Source of the DNA: Bacillota bacterium
GTDB lineage: Bacteria > Bacillota > Desulfitobacteriia > Desulfitobacteriales > JAJXUE01
Direction: 5' to 3'
Length of the DNA stretch: 62,500 bases
Assembly: GCA_021783135.1 (NCBI GenBank)
Contig: JAJXUE010000013.1
Coordinates: 1 to 62,500 of the forward strand
Shown: piece after piece, positions 25,647-33,993 of the stretch
Layout: each line of letters starts with the position of its first letter
Position numbering within the stretch: position 1 is the stretch's first letter
Program-made: the position numbers and the translations under genes
The notes under the pieces: generated by a model
What the model was told of the DNA's origin: nothing
The model's database searches: none
What the model saw: only the letters and a program-made list of their open reading frames with translations

Positions 25647-27241
25647 GGCTGCTGAGACCGTTCATTTTTCGGTTTAGCCGCTTTTGCAACTCGCCTGCGC
25701 CCGGCCAGGGGGGTTAATAACGCTGGTCTGGTTTGCATCGACCATACTGGGGCTTTAATTAGCACATCTTTTAAACCCTGGACATTTCCCGGAGCCACAG
25801 GATACAAGTAAGGTACGCCAAAGGAACGCAATTTTGCTAAATGAACCAGTACTAAGATCATCCCGGCAAGTATCCCGAACAAGCCCATAAACATTGCAGA
25901 AAGGGCAAAAAATATACGCAATATGATAATTGAATCCCCTAAGGGCACCAAAACAAAACTGGCTATGGCGGTTAGAGCGACTACAATAACCATCGTATTA
26001 CTGATTAATCCTGCCTGTACTGCAGCCTCTCCTAAAACCAAGGCTCCCACGATACTTACCGCTTGCCCAATAGGCCGTGGCATTCTGACTCCTGCTTCCC
26101 GCATGATTTCGAATATCACACCCATAATAAACACTTCCACATAGGCGGGATAAGGAATTCCCTCCCGTGCCCCGGCCATGGTGACTACTAGCAGCGTTGG
26201 CAGCAAGTCTGGTTGAAAACTCTCCAAACTAATATACAGAGCCGGTGATAAAACAGTTATGAATAAGGCTGCGACTCTAATCCAGCGCACAATTGTTACG
26301 GAATAAGGCCTGGAATAATAATCCTCAGCACTTTGCAGCGCTTCGCTGAAGAGGAACGGTACTGTCAGTACAAATGGTGTTCCGTCCACAAAAACCGCCA
26401 CTCTGCCCTCAAGCACTTTGCCTGCTACAACATCCGGTTTTTCCGAGTTGCCTATCGTCGGAAAAATAGAAAGTTGATCTTCAATAAATTGTTCTATATA
26501 GCCGCTTTCTAATACCGCATCAATATCAATTTTTGCTAGGCGTAATTTTACTTCAGTGATGAGCTTAGGGTTGGCTATGTCGTGCACGTAGGCTATCGAC
26601 ACTGTGGTACTACTTTGCCGCCCCATGGTCAAGCTTTCAATCCTCAGGTTGGTACTTTTAATTTTACGCCGCAAAAGTGCCACGTTAACTCCGATAGTTT
26701 CATTAAATCCTTCACGCGGCCCACGTACAACATTTTCGGTTTCTGCCTTTTCGACCCCTCTGGACTCCCAGCCCTTGGTATTAATCAACAATCCCATGTG
26801 GGTGCCATCTAGCAATAACGCGGTTTTGCCTGAAAGAATACCAGCGATAATTTCTTCTAAGTACGCAGAGTTTTCCACGCTGTTGTTTGGTAACGCATAA
26901 TTTTGCAACAGGTCGATTATGTTATTGTGATTTAGCTCTTTGAGCCTGTTAGTTTCTTGTGTAAGTTCAAACATCAGTGGCTTTAAAATAGTGTCATTGA
27001 CTAATGCGGGACTGACAATTCCATCGATGTAGACTAGTGCCGCGCCATTTTTGGCATTGAAACCTAGTTTGAATTGGCGGTACACAACATCTGTCGAGTT
27101 GGCAAAGCGTGTTTGCAGCACCGCCAAATTCTTTTCCAGACTGCCATTCAGCAAAGGCCCGTCAACCTTTTGCTGTTTGACACCCATAGTATTATCTGCC
27201 AGACGACGATAACCAAGCATCCGTTTGAGCAATTCTAACAC
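25643..27241 (-). CDS. Spore germination receptor subunit A (GerA family)
   Basis: 532 residues. An N-terminal soluble domain of about 280 residues (STDVVYRQFKLG, LLLDGTHMGLLINTKGWESRGVEKAETENVVRGPREGFNE signature, quoted only as a recognised region) is followed by four to five membrane helices including the PRPIGQAVSIVGALVLGEAA motif and a Pro-rich tail. The GTG start lies after AAAGG with a rather long spacer. It is the second gene of a gerB-gerA-gerC operon, 28 nt after gerB. The subunit assembles the multimeric ion channel opened by nutrients. Confidence 0.95.
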   Translation of the reverse strand: MLELLKRMLGYRRLADNTMGVKQQKVDGPLLNGSLEKNLAVLQTRFANSTDVVYRQFKLGFNAKNGAALVYIDGIVSPALVNDTILKPLMFELTQETNRLKELNHNNIIDLLQNYALPNNSVENSAYLEEIIAGILSGKTALLLDGTHMGLLINTKGWESRGVEKAETENVVRGPREGFNETIGVNVALLRRKIKSTNLRIESLTMGRQSSTTVSIAYVHDIANPKLITEVKLRLAKIDIDAVLESGYIEQFIEDQLSIFPTIGNSEKPDVVAGKVLEGRVAVFVDGTPFVLTVPFLFSEALQSAEDYYSRPYSVTIVRWIRVAALFITVLSPALYISLESFQPDLLPTLLVVTMAGAREGIPYPAYVEVFIMGVIFEIMREAGVRMPRPIGQAVSIVGALVLGEAAVQAGLISNTMVIVVALTAIASFVLVPLGDSIIILRIFFALSAMFMGLFGILAGMILVLVHLAKLRSFGVPYLYPVAPGNVQGLKDVLIKAPVWSMQTRPALLTPLAGRRRVAKAAKPKNERSQQP

Positions 27242-27269
27242 TAATATTCCGACCTTTCCCCCGCCATGC

Positions 27270-28379
27270 TCAGCTTTGACGCAGTCTTAACAGACTGACA
27301 AGCAAGAGTAAGCCTAAAAGCAGACCTTCAACCATGATTGTTAAATAAGGAAGTGTATTTACCACAAAATATTGACGCGCGGCCACACTCGGGAATGCTA
27401 GAGTTGTCACCAGCAGGAGCACCCCCCCGTTTATTATTGTCAGCAATCTGTGTTTATGCGTTAGACCTGTAACTTGCTCCAAGCCTAATGTACTACAGTA
27501 ATTCGTTAGGATAACACCGATAAAACTTCCCGCCACCCAGATTATTACCAATAAAGATTCCACATGTTCTAAAAAATCACCGACACTAATCATCTGAACT
27601 AAACGGTAAATAGGGTAAATTTGCGTACTGCTGAGGTTAACGCCGATCACTGCAATCGTTTCCACCAATATAATCATCAGACCCACTACAATAGCTGTGG
27701 TTGCAGCCAAAATGGCTAAGAGTGTTTTGTGCTTGTTGTTGTGCTGGGGTAGCAACATGCCCGCAACAATAAGGTTGCCGAGCCAAGTAGTTGGCAGGAA
27801 ACTGCTTTGGACAATTTCTCCAAATGTATGTTGAAAAACAGGTTCCAGGTATTCTAAATGTACATTGTTAATACTCAACGTGATTATTAAGCAGAGCGAA
27901 CCTACGATAACAGGTGCAATTACTTCACTTACACGCGCAATCACTTCCAACCCTGCATCAACGGTGTAGGCGCAAATCAGCAAAATTAGCAGCGAAAAGG
28001 CTAATTTCGGAGTTTCCGGCATCATAACTGTAGCAAGGTAATCAACTACCACCATTAAAATCTGTATACTTATACCGGCAAAATAAATTACAAACACCAA
28101 TCCAGCTAATTTGCCTAGCCACTTACCGAATAAAGTTTCACAATACTGCACCATGGTTTGGTTAGGATGTCTGAGGCTAAGCACGTAAATAATTACACCG
28201 AAACAACTATCAAAAAACAAGGACAGCAAGAGAACAAGCCAAACATCTTGTTGTGCTTGATTGATCATCATCTTGGGTAGGGTAAATAACATTGAACCAA
28301 TGGCGAGACAAAACAGCAAAAATATCAACTGGCGAGTGGAGATTCGTTCATCTGTAAGCATATCACTGTAATTCCCCAA
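27270..28379 (-). CDS. Spore germination receptor subunit B (GerAB/APC-like)
   Basis: 369 residues, ten membrane helices of the LeuT/APC fold. The start region ERISTRQLIFLLFCLAIGSM and LRHPNQTMVQYCETLFGKWLGK are family hallmarks. GerB-type subunits bind the germinant amino acid or sugar and transmit this to subunit A. The gene order here is B-A-C rather than A-B-C. The annotated start is a TTG at 28379 with AGGA upstream; an ATG seven codons in is an alternative. Confidence 0.93.
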   Translation of the reverse strand: MGNYSDMLTDERISTRQLIFLLFCLAIGSMLFTLPKMMINQAQQDVWLVLLLSLFFDSCFGVIIYVLSLRHPNQTMVQYCETLFGKWLGKLAGLVFVIYFAGISIQILMVVVDYLATVMMPETPKLAFSLLILLICAYTVDAGLEVIARVSEVIAPVIVGSLCLIITLSINNVHLEYLEPVFQHTFGEIVQSSFLPTTWLGNLIVAGMLLPQHNNKHKTLLAILAATTAIVVGLMIILVETIAVIGVNLSSTQIYPIYRLVQMISVGDFLEHVESLLVIIWVAGSFIGVILTNYCSTLGLEQVTGLTHKHRLLTIINGGVLLLVTTLAFPSVAARQYFVVNTLPYLTIMVEGLLLGLLLLVSLLRLRQS

Positions 28380-28420
28380 CTATATTTTCCTATAGGTATG
28401 ATGTACGATTTTACTGGTTT

Positions 28421-28478
28421 AAATGCACCCAAAGTAAAGGGAGAGGACTCGTCCTCTCCCTTTACTTTGGGTGCATTT
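28421..28478. terminator. Perfect 27-28-bp inverted repeat between porB and the ger operon
   Basis: 28421-28447 is exactly complementary to 28452-28478, and the central CTCG adds one further pair, leaving almost no loop. It lies 18 nt past the porB stop and 42 nt before gerB. There is no clear U-tract on the minus strand. It may act as terminator or 3'-end block for por mRNA, or be a cruciform-forming element. Confidence 0.65.
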
Positions 28479-28496
28479 ATTGCATTTGTTTACTAC

Positions 28497-29387
28497 CTAG
28501 AAACCGCAACCACTGTTAAATTTATCCCACTTCGCGTCCACGTCAGCCTGGATCGCACTCACTGTCTCCGGGCTCAAGTGGGCAAATCTGCCTTGTTGGT
28601 TTAAATACTCGCCAACCGGCTTGCGGTTTACGGGTCGGTGCGTAAATCTAAATTCTCCCTGTTCATGTTCAGCCAAAGGCCAAATTCCAGTTTGCACGGC
28701 AAGTCGCCCCATGGCCACGGTTTGGCTTGTAGCGTGTCCCCACCCTGGCGGACACGGTGCTAAAACCTGAATATAAGCGGGGCCAGGTGCTTGCATCGCC
28801 TTTTGGATTTTTTTGATGTAATCATCGGGATAGGCGATGCTGGCTGAAGCAACATAAGGTATGCCATGATCGACCGCAATGGCCAACATATCCTTCTTCG
28901 GTCTGTTTTCCCACATTTCGTTTGGTCCGCCGGGGGTAGTTGAAGTTATAGCGCCGTAAGGCGTAGCTCCGCTGCGCTGAGTACCGGTATTCATGTAGGC
29001 TTCATTATCGTAGCATAGCCAAATGAACTTTTCGCCGCGTTCCATCGCACCGGAGAGCGCTTGAAGACCGATGTCCACCGTACCACCGTCACCGACAAAG
29101 CCCAGGACGTTAACGTCTTCCCGTCCTTTACGTTTTAGGCCGGCTACAACGCCCGAAACAACTGCTCCCGTACCTGGAAAGACGGAAGTTACACAGGTCA
29201 CTCCAAAAGCTAATTGCGGATAAAAAGTGGTAACCCCCATTAAACAACTGGCGGTAGTTACTACAACGGTATTTTTCCCTAAAACCTTAAGCGCCAGACG
29301 CAGAGCCAGGTTGCCGCCGCAGCCTGCGCAGGCCATGCTGCCGTACACTAATTCCTCTGCCGGAAGTTCTTTAATGCTGTTTATCAT
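28497..29387 (-). CDS. porB: Pyruvate:ferredoxin oxidoreductase, beta subunit
   Basis: 296 residues. Thiamine-diphosphate-binding subunit: CAGCGGNLALRL at about 20-31, GFVGDGGTVDIGLQAL (GDG motif), and CYDNEAYMNTGTQRSGATPYGA, which is characteristic of archaeal-type four-subunit pyruvate enzymes. A final Cys near the C-terminus (NSGCGF) completes the set that holds a [4Fe-4S] cluster. Last gene of porGDAB, 2 nt after porA. Oxidises pyruvate to acetyl-CoA while reducing ferredoxin, linking lactate oxidation (lut) and acetate activation in this region. Confidence 0.93.
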   Translation of the reverse strand: MINSIKELPAEELVYGSMACAGCGGNLALRLALKVLGKNTVVVTTASCLMGVTTFYPQLAFGVTCVTSVFPGTGAVVSGVVAGLKRKGREDVNVLGFVGDGGTVDIGLQALSGAMERGEKFIWLCYDNEAYMNTGTQRSGATPYGAITSTTPGGPNEMWENRPKKDMLAIAVDHGIPYVASASIAYPDDYIKKIQKAMQAPGPAYIQVLAPCPPGWGHATSQTVAMGRLAVQTGIWPLAEHEQGEFRFTHRPVNRKPVGEYLNQQGRFAHLSPETVSAIQADVDAKWDKFNSGCGF

Positions 29388-29389
29388 CT

Positions 29390-30568
29390 TTACCCCCTTA
29401 GCCCTATAAACTCAACAGGTTGCGCTACAGTATCAAGTTCCACTGCTTGTACAATTTTTTGATACATCAGTTCAAGATCACTTGGCTTAATATCACGCCC
29501 GCCTAACCCGGCGATAAAGTTAATAATTTGCTGCTGCGCTGTGTTGCCGGCTAGTGCAGCTTTGACCTCGGTGCCAAGTGCACCTTGATTGCCGAAGGAA
29601 TAGTTGCGGTCTAAAATACCAATACCTTTCACCTGGCTTAAAACTTCAACCAGGGCTTTACTGGGAAAGGGTCGAAATGAGCGTACTTTAAGGACTCCGG
29701 TTTTCAGACCGCTAGAGCGCAATTTATCCGCTACAACACGCGCGGTACCAGTAACCGAACCCATGGTGACAAGTACATATTCCGCATCTGCACAGCGATA
29801 GGCGTCAATTAAACCGGCCTGCTCGCGGCCGAATATTGCTGCAAACCGCGCAGAAATTTGCGGAATTAAGTGTAGGGCTGCATCCATCCCTAACTGCTGA
29901 CTGTATTTGTATTCCATGTAACGATCAGGTGCCACGCCAATGGAAAACGTAAAAGGAGTTGCTGGATCAATGCTATAAAGCGGTTGATAGGTTGGCAAGA
30001 ATTGCTGTACTGCTTGTAAGTCGGGTAATTCCACCAACTCGTCGGTATGTGAAACCACAAAACCATCTAGACAGACCATAACCGGTGTCCGTACAGCGGA
30101 GTCTTCACTGAGCAAGTAGGCTTGCAGACAAGTGTCAAAGGCTTCTTGGGCGTTTTCTACATATAACTGAATCCAGCCTTGATCACGCATGGAAACAGAA
30201 TCTTGGTGGTCCCCCCAGATAGTCCAAGGTGCTGCCATACCTCGATTCGCCACAGCCATCACCATCGGCATCCGATTACCGCTGACATAGGGCAGCATTT
30301 CGCACATATAAGCCAGTCCCTGCGAACTGGTAGCGGTAAATACACGACATCCGGCGCTGACGGCCCCAAAGCATGCTGCTAGAGCGGAGTGTTCTGATTC
30401 TACCTTAATATACTCGGCATCCAATTCGCCCTGTGCGATGAATTCAGCCACTTTTTCCACAATTGTAGATTGAGGCGTAATCGGGTAGGCAGCTATCACC
30501 TCAGGTTGAATCATTCTGACAGCGTGAGCAACAGCAGCATTACCGTTAATAAACTTGCGTTCAAACAT
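29390..30568 (-). CDS. porA: Pyruvate:ferredoxin oxidoreductase, alpha subunit
   Basis: About 392 residues: MFERKFINGNAAVAHAVRM, then the pyrimidine-binding YPITPQSTIVEKVAEF and EHSALAACFGAVSAG, and the CoA-domain part GVLKVRSFRPFP near the end. Typical for the alpha subunit of 2-oxoacid:ferredoxin oxidoreductases. I chose the ATG at 30568: GAGGAGG lies 7 nt upstream, within the overlapping porD 3' end; an in-frame earlier start at 30583 has no such site. Confidence 0.93.
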   Translation of the reverse strand: MFERKFINGNAAVAHAVRMIQPEVIAAYPITPQSTIVEKVAEFIAQGELDAEYIKVESEHSALAACFGAVSAGCRVFTATSSQGLAYMCEMLPYVSGNRMPMVMAVANRGMAAPWTIWGDHQDSVSMRDQGWIQLYVENAQEAFDTCLQAYLLSEDSAVRTPVMVCLDGFVVSHTDELVELPDLQAVQQFLPTYQPLYSIDPATPFTFSIGVAPDRYMEYKYSQQLGMDAALHLIPQISARFAAIFGREQAGLIDAYRCADAEYVLVTMGSVTGTARVVADKLRSSGLKTGVLKVRSFRPFPSKALVEVLSQVKGIGILDRNYSFGNQGALGTEVKAALAGNTAQQQIINFIAGLGGRDIKPSDLELMYQKIVQAVELDTVAQPVEFIGLRG

Positions 30569-30833
30569 TGGCGACCTCCTCAACCATGACCATAGCTTGA
30601 CGGTAACATTCGGTGGCGCAAATTCCGCAGCCTTTACAATAATCCCAGTCGATTGTCAAACCTGCTGCAGTTAATTTTATTACGCCATCAGGACATAAAA
30701 CATCACATAGACCGCACAAATTGCATTTTTCAACCTGGACTTGCGGACGCATCGAACGCCATGAACCGGTTGTAAGCGGACGTTGCGGACACTTAAGGTG
30801 CGGCGCTAAATTAGCGTGTGGCGAATTCGGCAT
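30561..30833 (-). CDS. porD: Pyruvate:ferredoxin oxidoreductase, delta (ferredoxin) subunit
   Basis: 90 residues with two [4Fe-4S] motifs: CNLCGLCDVLCPDG and CKGCGICATECYRQ. It passes electrons from the beta subunit to ferredoxin. The true start is the ATG at 30833, with GGGAGG 7 nt upstream inside the 3' end of porG; the longer frame upstream is Pro/Arg-rich shadow sequence. It overlaps porG by 23 nt and porA by 8 nt, so the operon is tightly coupled. Confidence 0.93.
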   Translation of the reverse strand: MPNSPHANLAPHLKCPQRPLTTGSWRSMRPQVQVEKCNLCGLCDVLCPDGVIKLTAAGLTIDWDYCKGCGICATECYRQAMVMVEEVANV

Positions 30834-31383
30834 TGTGTTTCCTCCCACTGATAGCGTTAAAGGCTGCGGCTGCGGCTGCGACATTCTTGGCCGCCAGCTG
30901 CGACGGCAGGGCCTCCGCAATTGCTTTTTGCACCGCGGCCAGACTTACTATTCCTGTTGCTGCGCTTAGCGCACCAACCATAGTTGTATTGGTAATCGGC
31001 CGGCCGATAATGCTTTGCGCAATTTGAGTCGCATCAATTGCTATGTACTCATAGTCGGAGGAACTTGGTTGCTCCGCTTGGGCACCGGGCCAATTGATAA
31101 CAACTTTGCCACCCGGTTTTAGTCCTGCAGTAACATTGACCGTACCTAAAAGAGTGGAGTCAAGCACGACGACATAGTCCGGTTCGTATATTTCGCTGCG
31201 ATCTAAAATTACTCCCGCGTCGATTTTCGTGAAAGCCATTACCGGGGCGCCTCTGCGCTCTACACCAAAGGCCGGAAAAGATTGGGCGTAGTAGTTTTCA
31301 TATACACTGGCAGCCAGCCCCAAGATCCTAGCCGCAGTCACTGCACCTTGTCCTCCCCTGCCATGCCATCTGATTTGCAACAA
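30811..31383 (-). CDS. porG: Pyruvate:ferredoxin oxidoreductase, gamma subunit
   Basis: About 190 residues: IRWHGRGGQGAVTAARIL at the N-terminus and YAQSFPAFGVERRGAPVMAF, the hallmark of the gamma subunit. First gene of the por operon. Three in-frame TTG codons are possible starts (31389, 31383, 31380) after TAAGGAGG; 31383 has the best spacing (9 nt). A consensus promoter with an overlapping dyad lies about 90 nt upstream. Confidence 0.9.
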   Translation of the reverse strand: MLQIRWHGRGGQGAVTAARILGLAASVYENYYAQSFPAFGVERRGAPVMAFTKIDAGVILDRSEIYEPDYVVVLDSTLLGTVNVTAGLKPGGKVVINWPGAQAEQPSSSDYEYIAIDATQIAQSIIGRPITNTTMVGALSAATGIVSLAAVQKAIAEALPSQLAAKNVAAAAAAFNAISGRKHNAEFATR

Positions 31384-31455
31384 CCTCAAACCCCTCCTTA
31401 AAACTCACTTGCTCTAATTAGTTAAATGTTATTATCTGATATTAATATCTGGTAA

Positions 31456-31470
31456 TAGTACCAGGTACTA
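31456..31470. promoter_or_regulatory. Palindrome at the por transcription start, putative operator
   Basis: TAGTACC-A-GGTACTA, a 15-nt dyad that immediately follows the -10 box of the por promoter and covers the expected transcription start. Another AT-rich dyad (GATATTAATATC) lies 15 nt further downstream. The position suggests repressor control. Confidence 0.5.
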
Positions 31471-31472
31471 AT

Positions 31473-31501
31473 ATTATAGTTTATTTACCCATTTTTAGCA
31501 A
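31473..31501 (-). promoter_or_regulatory. Promoter of the porGDAB operon
   Basis: Minus strand TTGCTA (31501-31496), 17 nt, TATAAT (31478-31473). Confidence 0.75.
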
Positions 31502-31546
31502 GTGATGCTCAGTTTGCCACAGGGGTCGCCGACAACTACGAATGCT

Positions 31547-32389
31547 TTAAGGTGCCTTGGGGTAAGAGCCTAACAATTTAACTTTAACCTGTTGCTGCTG
31601 CAGGGCCGCCAGCACGTCTTGAATAGGTACTGAAAGAGCGTAGCCGTCGACATCAATAAAAAAGATATATTCCCCCAGACGTTGTTTGGACGGCCGGGAT
31701 TGAATATGCGTTAAATTAATTTCGCGTACCGCAAACTCATGCAACACTTGGTAGAGCGCACCAGGTCTGTCTGCCGTTACCAATGCCAACGAAGTTTTGT
31801 CACAGTTGCTCATCTCCGCCAGGCGGTGTCCGACCATTATGAACCGTGTTTCGTTCTGCCTAATGTCTTGAATACCCTCCGCTTGGCAGCACAGACCGTA
31901 TACCTCGGCTGCCCGCAGCGGGGCGATAGCTGCCCAGTTTTGCTTAGCGGCTGCCACTTGCTTCGCAGCTTCTGCTGTACTTGAGCACACGACCTGAACA
32001 GCACTACCCAAGTTTTGTTCAATAAATTCACGGCACTGCCCGAGCCCTTGTTCATGCGAATAAACCGTTGCGATTTGACTAAGCTCCAGCGGGTGTGCTG
32101 TTAACAGGCATTGTTTAATATGATGTTTGAATTCACGGTAAATCAGCAGTTCTTCCGATTGGATCAAGGTATCCAGTGTAGCTCCAACTTGACCCTCTAT
32201 CGAATTTTCCACCGGCACAAAAGCCCAATCTATTGCCTTTTGATCACACGCTCGCAACAGCTGGGGAATCGTAGTATAAATGCATACCTGGGGTGGATTA
32301 CGCTTAAACTCAGCGTCACCGGCTAAAAAACAGTGGACTGCCTCTTCGGAAAAACTCCCTTCAGGGCCCAAACAACCTATGCGCTGCAT
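31547..32389 (-). CDS. pheA: Prephenate dehydratase with ACT domain
   Basis: Converts prephenate to phenylpyruvate in Phe synthesis. 280 residues: catalytic domain 1-180 (IGCLGPEGSFSEEAV, FVPVENSIEGQVGATLD, and a Thr-Arg-Phe triad as NETRFIMVG) and C-terminal ACT domain (SLALVTADRPGALYQVLHEFA ... NLTHIQSRPSKQ) that binds Phe for feedback inhibition. The ESRP-like motif reads QSRPSK. The ATG overlaps the end of the upstream DAHP synthase by 13 nt, so both are under the Phe-type T-box. Confidence 0.96.
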   Translation of the reverse strand: MQRIGCLGPEGSFSEEAVHCFLAGDAEFKRNPPQVCIYTTIPQLLRACDQKAIDWAFVPVENSIEGQVGATLDTLIQSEELLIYREFKHHIKQCLLTAHPLELSQIATVYSHEQGLGQCREFIEQNLGSAVQVVCSSTAEAAKQVAAAKQNWAAIAPLRAAEVYGLCCQAEGIQDIRQNETRFIMVGHRLAEMSNCDKTSLALVTADRPGALYQVLHEFAVREINLTHIQSRPSKQRLGEYIFFIDVDGYALSVPIQDVLAALQQQQVKVKLLGSYPKAP

Positions 32390-33537
32390 ATATTCAATTC
32401 TCCTTTGCGTACATTATCCTCAGTTTTGCTGACTGATACTGGACCTTTGGCCCCAATCTCAGCCTGTATTTGCACTGAATGGGCAAATATTTGACTATAT
32501 AAATCCTCAATCAGCTCGGGTGAACAGTCCATATTTTGCGCTGCATGTCGGAGACGTTGGATGATTGACGCTTCCCGTGCGCTATCTTGAATTGTGCCCT
32601 TACCTTTCGCCCAACCTATATGTTGGACTAATTGCATGCGCTGCGCTATTAGGTCCACCAAGGCTATATCCACTATATCAATCCTGGCACGTAAGGCCGC
32701 AAGCGTATTACCGTGCACCGGACCAGCAAAACTGCGTTGCACAGAGTGAGCAACCGCTACCAATTCTGTGGCTAAAAGTTTAAACTGTTCAGGGGTAAGA
32801 GACTGTGGGCCATCGCTTTTTGCTTCGGCCGGATTAGGGTGCATTTCAATCAACAACCCATCTGCTCCCGCGGCCACTGCCGCCTTGGCCAAACCAGGTA
32901 TGATGTCGGTTCTACCCGCGGCATGACTAGGGTCGACAATGACAGGCAAATGAGATAATCCTTTGGCTACCAGCATCGCACCAAGATCCAGGGTATTCCG
33001 GGTCGTTGTTTCAAAAGTACGAATCCCTCGTTCACATAATATTACGCGTGGGTTGCCGCTGGCAAGGATGTATTCTGCTGCCATCAGCCACTCCTCAACC
33101 GTAGCCGCTAAACCCCGTTTTAAAATTACAGGCAGGTCGGTTTTGCCGGCCAGCTTTAACAGTTGGAAATTTTGCATATTGCGCGCCCCGATTTGAATGA
33201 TATCAACCTCAGCAGCCACTAAGTTTAGGCTTTCCGGATCGATTACCTCTGTTGCCGCCAAAAGTCCATGCGCATGTGCGGCCTCTACTAAATATTGGAT
33301 GCCCTGCTGCCCCAGTCCCTGGAAACTGTACGGGGAGGTGCGTGGCTTAAATACCCCGCCGCGCAATACCTTGCCACCGCACTCGGACACGGTTTGAGCG
33401 GCCTGGTACATCTGCGCCGCAGATTCAACAGCACACGGTCCACCCATCAACATAACTTCACGCCCACCTAAAGTGGCCCCGGCCAAATCCAACACAGTGC
33501 GCGAAGCTTTAATTCCGGCTAAATGCAAATCTTTCAT
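32377..33537 (-). CDS. aroF: DAHP synthase (type I, AroF/KdsA-like) fused to C-terminal chorismate mutase
   Basis: 386 residues. Residues 1-265 form the DAHP synthase barrel: MGGPCAVES, GGVFKPRTSPYSFQG, IIQIGARNMQNF, LKRG, and LPVIVDPSHAAGR, catalysing the entry step of the shikimate pathway. Residues about 275-370 form an AroQ-type chorismate mutase (LRARIDIVDIALVDLIAQRM ... EASIIQRL). Linking first step and branch enzyme in one chain usually gives allosteric control by prephenate or chorismate. Most Bacillota have the opposite order (mutase at the N-terminus), so the C-terminal mutase is notable. Directly behind a T-box leader; co-transcribed with pheA. Confidence 0.95.
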   Translation of the reverse strand: MKDLHLAGIKASRTVLDLAGATLGGREVMLMGGPCAVESAAQMYQAAQTVSECGGKVLRGGVFKPRTSPYSFQGLGQQGIQYLVEAAHAHGLLAATEVIDPESLNLVAAEVDIIQIGARNMQNFQLLKLAGKTDLPVILKRGLAATVEEWLMAAEYILASGNPRVILCERGIRTFETTTRNTLDLGAMLVAKGLSHLPVIVDPSHAAGRTDIIPGLAKAAVAAGADGLLIEMHPNPAEAKSDGPQSLTPEQFKLLATELVAVAHSVQRSFAGPVHGNTLAALRARIDIVDIALVDLIAQRMQLVQHIGWAKGKGTIQDSAREASIIQRLRHAAQNMDCSPELIEDLYSQIFAHSVQIQAEIGAKGPVSVSKTEDNVRKGELNICSA

Positions 33538-33948
33538 TTTTACGTCCCCCTAAATATTAAAAGTTCACGGCTTTCATCCCCTAGGGACGAAAGCCGTGAA
33601 CTTCCGTGGTACCACCCATTTTGGCCAAAATTGACCCACTTAAGCGAGTACACCATATTAATCCACGCTTTCCGGACCAAATAAAAAAACTTCTCATCCC
33701 TAAGGGACGAGAAGTTGTCTCGCAAAACCACCCAAACTGTAAAGTCCGCAAAGGTACAGGAGCATATCCGATACCCCCTTCCAACTAACGGGGAAGAACC
33801 GTCCTAGCCTACTTTTATGTTCAGCCGGCAGCTCAGGAGGGAACTTCAACTGGTACACCTATAGAAGAGCTTTCAGTCTATGACTCTTCCTCCCTAAAAA
33901 GTTGCAGGCAGTTTACTTTTCTCCATCATCGCTTTTAAATTTTCAATT
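33538..33948 (-). promoter_or_regulatory. T-box leader, probable Phe (UUC) specifier, controlling aroF-pheA
   Basis: This gene-free stretch holds a T-box riboswitch. Minus-strand elements in order: a stem I with AAAAGTAAAC near the base, arms AGGGAGGAA / TTCCCTCCT, then specifier region with TTC (33843-33841) followed by CCTCCTGAG as in other T-boxes, then CCGGCTGAAC, an extra hairpin with a T7 tail (33683-33716), the T-box sequence GGGTGGTACCACGG (33618-33605), and the terminator stem (33561-33575 / 33589-33603). When uncharged tRNA-Phe binds, readthrough into the aromatic genes is expected. Specifier assignment is by alignment of the flanking consensus, not by folding. Confidence 0.9.
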
Positions 33949-33954
33949 TTGTTT

Positions 33955-33983
33955 ATTATATGGCACGAAATTGCCACTGTCAA
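33955..33983 (-). promoter_or_regulatory. Consensus sigma-A promoter of the T-box leader
   Basis: Minus strand TTGACA (33983-33978), 17 nt, TATAAT (33960-33955), a perfect match. It sits in the narrow gap after the cbiO stop codon. Confidence 0.9.
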
Positions 33984-33993
33984 TAGTTAAAGC

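Noticed and set aside
30833-30920. N-terminal extension of porD
   Set aside because: It is a Pro/Arg-rich shadow of porG; the ATG at 30833 has a strong ribosome binding site and matches the family start.
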